Below, piece after piece: positions 55,960 through 63,777 of a DNA stretch of 64,000 nt. Under the pieces are notes generated by a model, which saw only the letters and a list, made by a program, of their open reading frames with translations, was not told the DNA's origin and ran no database searches. Source of the stretch: an uncultured Bacteroidota bacterium (lineage in GTDB: Bacteria > Bacteroidota > Bacteroidia > Bacteroidales > F082); the NCBI GenBank assembly GCA_937912115.1, contig CALDOI010000048.1, forward strand, positions 1 to 64,000, read 5' to 3'. A program made the translations under genes and the position numbers. Position 1 is the first letter of the stretch. Each line of letters begins with the position of its first letter.

Positions 55960-58173
55960 CTATTCTTCTTCATAAATATTGTCATCATTTCTATAACCTG
56001 GTTCATCAAGATACCAATCGTTGTAAACTGCGCCAGAGCTTTCTGCCCAAGGAGAGAATTTGAGATAAGCAGACAGTATATCAATTTGTTCAATTGGATA
56101 ATCAAAGCTGGAAGGAGTTTCAACTACCCATGGCAAATAATTTTCGGTTAAATACCATTTTCCGGTCAATGGATCTGAATTATCATGACTTGTACCAAAA
56201 TAAGTGTCGCTTGCAAGTGAGGTAGGTGCATGGTCGATCATATGAATTTCTTTGCCTCTTTCCTGATCAACATAAATAAACGGATTGTAAGGCTCTAAAC
56301 CAACCGCGAACTGAGGATCATCAAAATATACTGTCACGGTAATTGTATCAGTAACAACAGTGTTTCCGCCTGGCACAGTATTAAAAATCGCGCTGCCATA
56401 ATATGTGTTGATTGCATCATAAAATATAACAACAGTATTATCAATATGTCCATTTTCATATCCCTTCGCATTTAAATCAAGGGTTCCCATCACATTAACA
56501 AATCCGGTTGCACTTGCACACTTTGAAGATTCGATTGGGAATGATATTCCAAAACCATTGTTTAATGCTGCTCCTGCAGCTTTAATATGTGTTTGTGCAA
56601 TAATATCTACAATAAGGTTATTGGCATTTGTAACCATTTGATAATTAAAATCAACAACAAGATCGTTAAAGTCATAGTCGCCAAGACCAGGCCATAAATC
56701 TTCAAAAGCCAAACTTGCAAAATCAGTTTGGTTAGGATAATAATTATTGAAAGCCCTTTCCGGGTCATCTGGATATGCATCATCAACATCCAAAACACCA
56801 TCTCCATCAGTGTCAACATCTCCGGTACCGCCTTCCGATCCTGGGTTACAATTATCAGCAGGAATAGTTATCTCACAGAACTTTACGGTATTCTGGATAG
56901 TTCCATTGTTTATTTCTATACCATCTGCATCACATAAATCAACACGTGACCTAACCTGACCAGACGAATTAATAATAGTAACTTCAGATATCATAACCTT
57001 TGAATAGCTACTACTTTGGCCTTGGATTCTGCCATTAACGGTAAGGTTTTTTGTTTGGATTAGAGATGAATTACGGACATAAACATAGGAAGAACCATTA
57101 ATTATAAGATTATTTGCAACGTTAATATAACTATAATTAAAAACTCTATAATCAACCATCAAATTACCTGTTATATTAAGATTACAATAATTGTATATGT
57201 ATGCTTTGTTGTTTACATTCATACTACCTGATATAGTAAATGTTCCATAATTATATAACCTGCTATTTATATTTCCCGAATAATTTCCACTAAGGTTTAT
57301 TATTCCTTCGTTGTTAAATTTATTACTGTTGTTGTTAATACTACCGGCTATATTCATATTGCCATAATTATAGAATTTGCGGCCATACTTGGTATTTACA
57401 TTACCACTGATATTATACAAGCCAAAGTTATAAATATCAATTTTTGAGTCAATATTCAAATCGCCAGAAGTTGATACTATTCCTGTACTACTAATATATA
57501 ATTTACCTGTATTATTCACTACTGTAGCAATCTGACTAATGCTGGCATTTCCGCATATCACTATGGTTGCATTTTGTGCAAACTGCAATTGGTTTGTGAT
57601 TGTTAAGGTTGTTCCTTCGGCAACACAATAGTCTTTATTTTTCTCCAATACCAAATTAGTATAAGTCCCTGATAAAGTTTCATCACAATTACTCCCACAA
57701 CCGGGATCCACAACAACCGTTTTTTCATATGTGATTGGCGGATATAGTAGTTCCTTAGTATTGAATGTGTGATTAATTATATTACTTGTTAAAGGTATTT
57801 CAACAATTTCGAATAACCCATCCGGGCTACGGTTTTCAACATATATACTACTAATTCTATCCGGTATTTTAAAAGATATCGAATATTGATATGAGTTATT
57901 GGTAATTCCCCGATTTAATACTCTTCCACCAGAACCCGGTTCTTCCTGATAAATAGTGATTATATGCATTTGTTCAGCTTTGAGGAATGGAACTACAGTG
58001 AAGTTTGCCTCAATCTGTTTGATATTTTCGAATGTGAAATTTGGATCTATAACTAATTCACCGAAAGTTTTATCAGCAGGAACAGGTTCACTGGGTGTTT
58101 TCTTCGTACATGAACTAGTTGTTAACAATCCAATTAATAGTGTAAGGCTTAAATAAAGAAGTATATTTTTCAT
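55960..58173 (-). CDS. LruC-domain lipoprotein with Asn/Tyr-rich beta-helix repeats
   Basis: 737 residues. Lipobox 'LLTTSSCTKKTP'. Residues ~35-140 are a globular N-terminal domain. Residues ~195-390 form about ten ~18-20 residue repeats with 'YNYG-I-ISGN-N' character ('FYNYGNMNIAGSINNNSNKF', 'LYNYGTFTISGSMNVNNKAY'), probably a right-handed beta-helix. A Ca-binding hinge 'DVDTDGDGVLDVDDAYPDDP' follows. The C-terminal LruC domain (~490-737) begins 'FEDLWPGLGDYDFNDLVVDF'. It is an outer-membrane surface lipoprotein of unknown ligand, perhaps adhesive. It is convergent with the GMC gene. A putative ECF-type promoter lies 60-90 bases upstream. Confidence 0.85.
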   Translation of the reverse strand: MKNILLYLSLTLLIGLLTTSSCTKKTPSEPVPADKTFGELVIDPNFTFENIKQIEANFTVVPFLKAEQMHIITIYQEEPGSGGRVLNRGITNNSYQYSISFKIPDRISSIYVENRSPDGLFEIVEIPLTSNIINHTFNTKELLYPPITYEKTVVVDPGCGSNCDETLSGTYTNLVLEKNKDYCVAEGTTLTITNQLQFAQNATIVICGNASISQIATVVNNTGKLYISSTGIVSTSGDLNIDSKIDIYNFGLYNISGNVNTKYGRKFYNYGNMNIAGSINNNSNKFNNEGIINLSGNYSGNINSRLYNYGTFTISGSMNVNNKAYIYNYCNLNITGNLMVDYRVFNYSYINVANNLIINGSSYVYVRNSSLIQTKNLTVNGRIQGQSSSYSKVMISEVTIINSSGQVRSRVDLCDADGIEINNGTIQNTVKFCEITIPADNCNPGSEGGTGDVDTDGDGVLDVDDAYPDDPERAFNNYYPNQTDFASLAFEDLWPGLGDYDFNDLVVDFNYQMVTNANNLIVDIIAQTHIKAAGAALNNGFGISFPIESSKCASATGFVNVMGTLDLNAKGYENGHIDNTVVIFYDAINTYYGSAIFNTVPGGNTVVTDTITVTVYFDDPQFAVGLEPYNPFIYVDQERGKEIHMIDHAPTSLASDTYFGTSHDNSDPLTGKWYLTENYLPWVVETPSSFDYPIEQIDILSAYLKFSPWAESSGAVYNDWYLDEPGYRNDDNIYEEE

Positions 58174-58217
58174 GATTCATTGATTTATAGATATTGCATA
58201 AATACTATGCCAAGAGA

Positions 58218-58271
58218 GTATCCTATTTTTAGGATACGTTAAGAACGTAAAAAAAGTTGCGTTAATACGCA
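58218..58271. promoter_or_regulatory. Three adjacent hairpins with a putative ECF-type promoter upstream of the LruC gene
   Basis: GTATCCTA-tttt-TAGGATAC (58218-58237), TACGTT-aag-AACGTA (58235-58249) and TGCGT-taat-ACGCA (58258-58271) follow one another. On the minus strand GCAAC (58256-58260) is followed after AAC-N18 by GTATCC (58237 downward). This matches the spacing of the sites at 10617, 14185 and 61755, although GTAT replaces GTCA. The rest of the 58174-58421 spacer holds a TATATTTG -7 box (58401-58408) for the alcohol dehydrogenase gene. Confidence 0.4.
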
Positions 58272-58421
58272 TATTTTCTGGGCTTTACGAATTGCATATT
58301 TATAATTATTATCACAATCTATTATTATTTAAAATAAGTAGATCGTCCCACATTTATACTCGGCTCTCATTTTTGGAATAGTTTGTTGTTATATATTGCT
58401 TATATTTGAAAAAAAGAAAAC

Positions 58422-59567
58422 ATGGAAAACTTCACAGTATATAACCCAACCCGACTTCATTTTGGTGGAAACATAATTAATAATCTAGGTACTACGGTTA
58501 AACAATACGGAAAAAGAGTATTACTGGTTTATGGAAAAGGCTCAGTAAAAAAATATGGGTATTATGATCATGTTGTTTCTCAACTTCAGGAATCAGGTCT
58601 TGAAATTTTCGAATATTCCGGAATTAAACCAAATCCAATAATTGAAGATGTTGAAAAGGCAACAATAATTGGAAAACAGAATAATGTTGAAGTTATTGTT
58701 GCTCTGGGAGGAGGTAGTGTTATTGATTCGGCCAAAATAATTTCACTTGGCATAGCATCTAACGAAAATCCATGGGATTTTATGACATGGAAACTAACCC
58801 CTCAAAAGGCAATTCCTCTTGTAACGGTATTAACTTTAGCAGCTACAGGTACTGAGATGAATGCTGCAGCAGTGGTTCAAAACCACAGTACTGGTCAAAA
58901 AGTTGGCTATGTTAACCCTCTTATGTTTCCAAAGGACTCATTCCTTGACCCTTCGTTTACAGTAACTGTTCCGAAGAATTATACTTCATATGGTATTGTT
59001 GATTTAATTGCTCATTCTTTGGAAGCTTTTTTTGGACAAGGCGAACCATCAGTAATTGATCAAATTACAATCGATATTATTAAAGATGCTATTCAATTTG
59101 GTCCTTTATTAATGGATGATTTAACAAATGTTGAGCTTAGAGCTAAAATAATGCTTGATGCAACTCTGGCTCTAAATGGTTTAACTAGCTATGGTAAGAA
59201 AAGTGGCGATTGGGGAGTGCACGGATTAGGACATGAGCTCTCACTATTGTTCGATACACCACACGGAGCATCACTTAGTATTGTTTATCCAGCCTGGCTA
59301 AAACTTCAAAAAAATAGAATTCCCAAAAGGATTATTAAACTTGGGAAAGGACTTTTTGGTGTTGATACAGTTGATGAAACAATTGAAAAATTAATGGCAT
59401 TCTTCATGAAAATAGGTTCTCCTGTTTCCTTAAATGAGATCGGTTTATCGGACGATAGTAGGTCAAGCATATTAGAGCAATTCAAGAAAAACAATGTTTC
59501 AGGAATGCACCATAATCTAAATGAAGTTGATCATAAGAAACTGGTTAATTTCATGTTGTTTCAGTAA
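58422..59567 (+). CDS. Iron-containing alcohol dehydrogenase, butanol-dehydrogenase type
   Basis: 381 residues, group III metal-dependent ADH. NAD(P)-binding 'VIVALGGGSVIDSAKIISLG' and the classic 'VLTLAATGTEMNAAAVV'. The metal ligands Asp and His lie in 'GIVDLIAHSLEAFFGQGEPS', with further His in 'GVHGLGHELSLLFDTPHGAS'. N-terminal 'MENFTVYNPTRLHFGGNIIN' is typical of BdhA/YqhD-like enzymes. It reduces aldehydes such as butyraldehyde to alcohols, disposing of NAD(P)H during fermentation or detoxifying aldehydes. It is a single gene behind its own -7 box and may complement the butyrate genes at 8.5-10.6 kb, though it is not linked to them. Confidence 0.93.
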   Translation: MENFTVYNPTRLHFGGNIINNLGTTVKQYGKRVLLVYGKGSVKKYGYYDHVVSQLQESGLEIFEYSGIKPNPIIEDVEKATIIGKQNNVEVIVALGGGSVIDSAKIISLGIASNENPWDFMTWKLTPQKAIPLVTVLTLAATGTEMNAAAVVQNHSTGQKVGYVNPLMFPKDSFLDPSFTVTVPKNYTSYGIVDLIAHSLEAFFGQGEPSVIDQITIDIIKDAIQFGPLLMDDLTNVELRAKIMLDATLALNGLTSYGKKSGDWGVHGLGHELSLLFDTPHGASLSIVYPAWLKLQKNRIPKRIIKLGKGLFGVDTVDETIEKLMAFFMKIGSPVSLNEIGLSDDSRSSILEQFKKNNVSGMHHNLNEVDHKKLVNFMLFQ

Positions 59568-59594
59568 TAAACTATTTTCCTAGTAATATTTTGA

Positions 59595-59750
59595 CACAGA
59601 TTCGCAGATTAAAAAAGAATAGTTAAAAATATATTCCTTTTCTTTTAATCAAAAATGCACAGATTGATATATCTGTATTAGACAGATATAGTTTGAGAAA
59701 ATTATTTCTATCGATTTCAATCAAAAATTTTGTTAATCTGTGAATCTGTG
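59595..59750. repeat. ~155-bp inverted-repeat element in a gene-free spacer
   Basis: CACAGATTCGCAGATTAA (59595-59612) is matched at 59733-59750 by TTAATCTGTGAATCTGTG in inverted orientation, one mismatch over 18 bases. The interior has a second hairpin (ATATCTGT / ACAGATAT) built on the same CAGAT unit. No ORF lies inside and no clear target-site duplication is seen. It looks like a small non-autonomous repeat. The rest of the 59568-59962 spacer contains only the promoter of the following gene. Confidence 0.6.
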
Positions 59751-59903
59751 GCCTCTAATTAAGAGCAATAAAGCAAGTAGTTATTTACAAACACCAAATA
59801 ATATTTCATTATATTACTGACAACCAGGATGTAACTTAAATGGAGTAAAATTAGTATAAGAAATAAAGCACTGGCAAAAAGCTATTTATTTGAGAGTTTT
59901 GAT

Positions 59904-59933
59904 TTTGATGTATCAATATTTTTCATATTTTTG
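59904..59933 (+). promoter_or_regulatory. Promoter of hybrid histidine-kinase gene
   Basis: TTTG, 18 bases, TATTTTTG: good Bacteroidota -33/-7 spacing, with the RNA start about 27 bases before the ATG at 59963. Confidence 0.5.
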
Positions 59934-59962
59934 AAACGAAAATAAGCAACAAATAAGCAAGC

Positions 59963-61612
59963 ATGGAAAATAAGCAACGTACCGGACATAGTCCGGAGGT
60001 GGAGAATATTCTCCTAAAAAAGCGAATTCTCAAACTCGAAAGTAAAATTGCTACTTTGGAATTAATTAATTCTTTACCACCTGCATCAAATAGCATTTAT
60101 AACGACATTCTTGATAATATACCTCTTGCCATACTAAGTCTCGACACCGACGGGCATCTTCAACTTGCTAATTTGTCGTTTATTAAGTTGTTTGATTTCG
60201 ATAAAACAAAACTTAACGCAAAGCTTCATATAAATAAGTTTAGACCTTTTAAGGGAACAACACTTATAAAAAAAATAAACAAGTTATTGGATAACCAAAT
60301 GCAATTTGACCATGAAATAAACCTTGGTGAAATTGGGAATACTGAAACCCTGTTCAGATCAAGGGGTATTACAATTCTTTCGGATGATGACGAAGTAATA
60401 TCCTATATGTTAATAATAGGTGATATTACTAAGCGAAGACTTGCAGAAAACAATTTGATAAAAGCAAAGGAAAAAGCAGAGGAAGCCAATATGCTTAAAA
60501 CAGCTTTTCTGAGTAATTTGTCACATGAAATCAGGACACCTCTTAATCATATACTGGGATTTTTAGAATTATTGCTCCTAAATGATACATCCAACGAGGA
60601 AAGGGTAGAGTATTCAACAATTGTACGTGGTAGTAGCGAAGTGCTTTTAAAACGTATTGATGACATTATCGATATCTCAAAGATTGAAACGGGGCAAATG
60701 GATATTAGAAAGGAAAAGGTTAACGTTATTGAATTTCTTGCGGATTTATACGAGGATTGTAAAACCTTCAAAACTAAATATCAAAGAGAAAGGGTTGATT
60801 TTCAGATTAATACACTGCATGACTACACTGATGTTGTGCTTCTAACAGACCCAGTTAAACTACGACAAATAATCATTAGCTTTGTTGATAATGCATTTAT
60901 TTTCACCCAGGAAGGAAAGGTTGAAGTTGGGTTTAAAATTAAAGATAAAAATGGCATTTGTTTTTACGTGGTTGATACCGGAGTTGGAATAGATGCTAAA
61001 CACCATGAAAGTATATTTGAACATTTTCGCCAGGTTGATAATTCGTCAACACGTAAAATTGGAGGTTCCGGACTTGGGTTGGCAATTTCACGTGGACTTG
61101 CTCAACTACTAAATGGTAATATTAAGATGCAGTCAAAGCTTGGTATGGGATCGTCCTTTTATCTTAACCTTCCTGAGTCGATTATTTCACTTGAAACAAA
61201 ATCAACAATACAGTTACCTGCTGATAGTGTTTATGACTGGAAGAATTCAACATTATTAATTGCTGAATACGAGGAGGTTGATTACAATTTACTCAAAGTA
61301 ATACTTGGAAAAACAAATGCAAAATTATTAAGAGCCAAAACGGGTGATGAAGCAATTAGATTATATCATGAAAATAAACCCGACTTAATTCTGATTAACT
61401 TCGACCTTCCTGTTATTAATGGTGAAGAATTTGCGAAGATTATTAAGTCAAAAAACTCAATGATACCCATTATTGCTCAAATTGATTTTGCAAACGAAGA
61501 AAATATTAAGCGCGCAAAAATTTCAGGTATCGACAAACTGATAACAAAACCAATTCAAAAAAGTACTTTATTAAACACTATTAATGATTTAATTATTAAT
61601 AGTTGGTTTTAA
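59963..61612 (+). CDS. Cytoplasmic PAS histidine kinase with degenerate C-terminal receiver
   Basis: 549 residues, no membrane helix. An N-terminal coiled coil (~15-40) and a PAS domain (~45-160, 'IPLAILSLDTDGHLQLANLS') lead into HisKA with His in 'LKTAFLSNLSHEIRTPLNHI' and an HATPase ('DNAFIFTQEGKVEVG', 'GGSGLGLAISRGLAQ'). The C-terminal receiver-like domain (~425-549) has lost its chemistry: the acidic pair reads 'IAEYEEVD' (E-Y), the acceptor position reads Asn in 'LILINFDLPVINGEE', and the Thr/Ser position is changed, while the Lys is kept ('LITKPIQ'). It probably acts as a non-phosphorylated regulatory module. No separate regulator gene is adjacent. Confidence 0.9.
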   Translation: MENKQRTGHSPEVENILLKKRILKLESKIATLELINSLPPASNSIYNDILDNIPLAILSLDTDGHLQLANLSFIKLFDFDKTKLNAKLHINKFRPFKGTTLIKKINKLLDNQMQFDHEINLGEIGNTETLFRSRGITILSDDDEVISYMLIIGDITKRRLAENNLIKAKEKAEEANMLKTAFLSNLSHEIRTPLNHILGFLELLLLNDTSNEERVEYSTIVRGSSEVLLKRIDDIIDISKIETGQMDIRKEKVNVIEFLADLYEDCKTFKTKYQRERVDFQINTLHDYTDVVLLTDPVKLRQIIISFVDNAFIFTQEGKVEVGFKIKDKNGICFYVVDTGVGIDAKHHESIFEHFRQVDNSSTRKIGGSGLGLAISRGLAQLLNGNIKMQSKLGMGSSFYLNLPESIISLETKSTIQLPADSVYDWKNSTLLIAEYEEVDYNLLKVILGKTNAKLLRAKTGDEAIRLYHENKPDLILINFDLPVINGEEFAKIIKSKNSMIPIIAQIDFANEENIKRAKISGIDKLITKPIQKSTLLNTINDLIINSWF

Positions 61613-61732
61613 TTCATTTTGATAATCCAACCTCTTCAATATAGTTTATATTTATTCTATTTGATTAATTCAATAATCGGATGAGCACCACTTGTTAGTG
61701 TTCCTTAAGGTATGTTAATAAAGGTAAACCCA

Positions 61733-61755
61733 CACAAATAAAACAACTATTTGTG
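61733..61755. other. Hairpin immediately upstream of putative ECF promoter
   Basis: CACAAATA-aaacaac-TATTTGTG, perfect 8-bp arms, ending exactly where the GCAACC box begins. It could be an operator, the end of the upstream transcript, or coincidence in AT-rich DNA. Confidence 0.3.
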
Positions 61756-61781
61756 CAACCATTCATTAAACTATTATGTCA
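61755..61781 (+). promoter_or_regulatory. Putative ECF-type autoregulatory promoter
   Basis: GCAACC, 17 bases, GTCA, upstream of the ECF sigma gene (ATG at 61858). ECF factors usually transcribe their own operon from such AAC / GTC promoters. The other sites in this window were compared with this one. Confidence 0.45.
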
Positions 61782-61857
61782 TCCAATTTGATTTGAAGGT
61801 ATTTTATTATCTTTCCAGAATTTTTAAAAGACCAAAAACTGGTTGAAATTATTCTGA

Positions 61858-62406
61858 ATGGAGTTTGATAGTACTTTCATAAAAAGGCTTAAAGAAAACG
61901 ACTCAAAAGCGCAAAAAGTTTTTTACGAACAACTTGCGCCCAAGATGTATGGCATATGCTTGCGTTTTGCCTTAATAAATGAAGATGCAGATGATATATT
62001 ACAGGATGGATTCATTAGAGTATTCAGACACATCAAAGATTTTCGTGGAGAAGGTTCTCTTGAAGGTTGGGTTCGTCGAACAATTGTCAATACTGCAATA
62101 AACTACTATAAAAAGAAAATTAAACAGGGAATTAATACTGATTTAGATTTTGTTAAAGGAAAAGTAAAAGAACAGAATAATATTGTTGAAAAGATGTCGG
62201 CTGATGAGTTACTTGTTATGATTAATCAATTACCACCCGGTTATAGAATGGTTTTTAATCTAAATGTAATTGAGGGTTATACTCATAAAGAGATAGGAAA
62301 AATACTTGAGATAAGTGAAAATACATCGAAATCTCAATTATCACGAGCACGGGCATCACTTCAAAAGAAAATATTTTCAATAAGAGACAGAGAACAAATT
62401 GGATAA
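61858..62406 (+). CDS. RNA polymerase sigma factor, ECF family
   Basis: 182 residues. Region 2 (~10-80) with 'AQKVFYEQLAPKMYGICLRF' and the polymerase/-10-binding 'DADDILQDGFIRVFRHIKDF'. The linker is short. Region 4 (~120-180) is a helix-turn-helix with 'PPGYRMVFNLNVIEGYTHKE' and 'SENTSKSQLSRARASLQKKI'. It directs polymerase to AAC/GTC-type promoters, possibly those of envelope and T9SS genes in this window. The next gene overlaps its end by 8 bases and encodes an anti-sigma-like/barrel protein, the likely regulator. Confidence 0.94.
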   Translation: MEFDSTFIKRLKENDSKAQKVFYEQLAPKMYGICLRFALINEDADDILQDGFIRVFRHIKDFRGEGSLEGWVRRTIVNTAINYYKKKIKQGINTDLDFVKGKVKEQNNIVEKMSADELLVMINQLPPGYRMVFNLNVIEGYTHKEIGKILEISENTSKSQLSRARASLQKKIFSIRDREQIG

Positions 62407-63769
62407 TAACACAAATATCGACAATCTTTTAAGAGAAAAATTTGAATCATTTTCTCCTACTCCGCCAGAGCATATATGGAAAGGTATTGAAGAGGGTATT
62501 AGCGCAACTCCCATGCCTTTTTTGCTTAGGAACAAAAGACTAATAGCAGCAGCTTCTATACTATTACTGGCTCTTTTTACTTCACTTGTTATTTTTAACC
62601 CTTTCTCCGGACATACTTATGGTGATGATATGGTTCAAAATAAAAATTCAGAAAAAACAACACCATCTCAAAATTTAGAAGATGATGAATCATCAACTTC
62701 AGAAGAGTCCAACATTTCTGTTGATAATAAAAATGAGATACCTAATACTCCTGTAATTGATACTAAAAAGAATATTGGTGTTACTAAAAATCAAAGTAAT
62801 AATAATGTTACATATAAAGAAGTAGTTAATGAGGATGATGTTGTTGTTAGTCATGAAAATGTTGAAGAAACCGAAATTGTTACTAAACGACAGATTGTTC
62901 AAAACATAGCAATCAGCAGAGAAATTATCTCTCACAATATGCTTTCCCATAGGAGAGGCTTGATTAGTTTTGAATCATATGATAATACCTATACTCCAAT
63001 TGACAGAAATGAAGTTTACCATATACCAGGTGAAATAGAAGTTGATTTAGTTGATAAGCCAATTAATTCGAGATGGGAAATAGGAGTATACATTTCTCCT
63101 GAATTAACTGTTTCCAGCATCGATTCCGTAGAAATTCTAAACTCATATAATTTAAATATTGAACCCACATACTTTTTAAATGATCACTGGTTTTTGCGTT
63201 CAGGATTGGGTCTGTCTTTTGTTCGTGACAGAGGGTTTGCCAGAATAAATTATAATACGCAAGTATATATGGGATCATATGATGATGTTTATGAAGTTAC
63301 CTTCGATACAATTCTTGGAAATGTAACTCCCATTTATCACACAAAAACGGTTGAAGTTTGGGATTCTGTTCGTCATATTTCAGTTTCCAATGTTACAAAT
63401 AGCTATCTGTTTCTACAGGTTCCTGTTTTATTTGGGTATTCTTCAAAATCTTCTGGATCACACATAAAATGGTTTGTGCAAGCCGGACCAGCAATTAATA
63501 TTAAAGTTGGAAGCTGGATTGAAAATCCTAAGCTGGAAGAAAAAGATGCAGAGATAATCAATCTACAAAACAATCTGCCTATTCGAGCTAATAACTATTT
63601 TCAATTATGGTTTGGAGCTGGATTAGAATATGAATTAAACAATAAACTTTCTATTGCTATTGAACCTGGCTATAGGTACTATCTTAACAATATCTACAGT
63701 AATACTAATAACAATGGCCCTTCATCAGGTTTTAACCTTAGGATTGGTCTTGTATATTTAATAAAGTAA
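62399..63769 (+). CDS. Anti-sigma-like N-terminus with membrane helix fused to outer-membrane beta-barrel
   Basis: 456 residues from a TTG start that overlaps the sigma gene by 8 bases; no ATG is available near. Residues ~1-40 ('IDNLLREKFESFSPTPPEHI') form a short cytoplasmic-type segment seen after Bacteroidota ECF genes. One helix follows ('RLIAAASILLLALFTSLVIF'), then a ~130-residue Asn/Ser/Glu-rich linker. The C-terminal barrel (~210-456) has 'RWEIGVYISPELTVSSID' and 'LAIEPGYRYYLNNIY' and ends 'SGFNLRIGLVYLIK'. The pairing suggests control of the sigma factor from the envelope. How one chain spans both membranes is unclear. Confidence 0.75.
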   Translation: MDNNTNIDNLLREKFESFSPTPPEHIWKGIEEGISATPMPFLLRNKRLIAAASILLLALFTSLVIFNPFSGHTYGDDMVQNKNSEKTTPSQNLEDDESSTSEESNISVDNKNEIPNTPVIDTKKNIGVTKNQSNNNVTYKEVVNEDDVVVSHENVEETEIVTKRQIVQNIAISREIISHNMLSHRRGLISFESYDNTYTPIDRNEVYHIPGEIEVDLVDKPINSRWEIGVYISPELTVSSIDSVEILNSYNLNIEPTYFLNDHWFLRSGLGLSFVRDRGFARINYNTQVYMGSYDDVYEVTFDTILGNVTPIYHTKTVEVWDSVRHISVSNVTNSYLFLQVPVLFGYSSKSSGSHIKWFVQAGPAINIKVGSWIENPKLEEKDAEIINLQNNLPIRANNYFQLWFGAGLEYELNNKLSIAIEPGYRYYLNNIYSNTNNNGPSSGFNLRIGLVYLIK

Positions 63770-63777
63770 AGATTATA

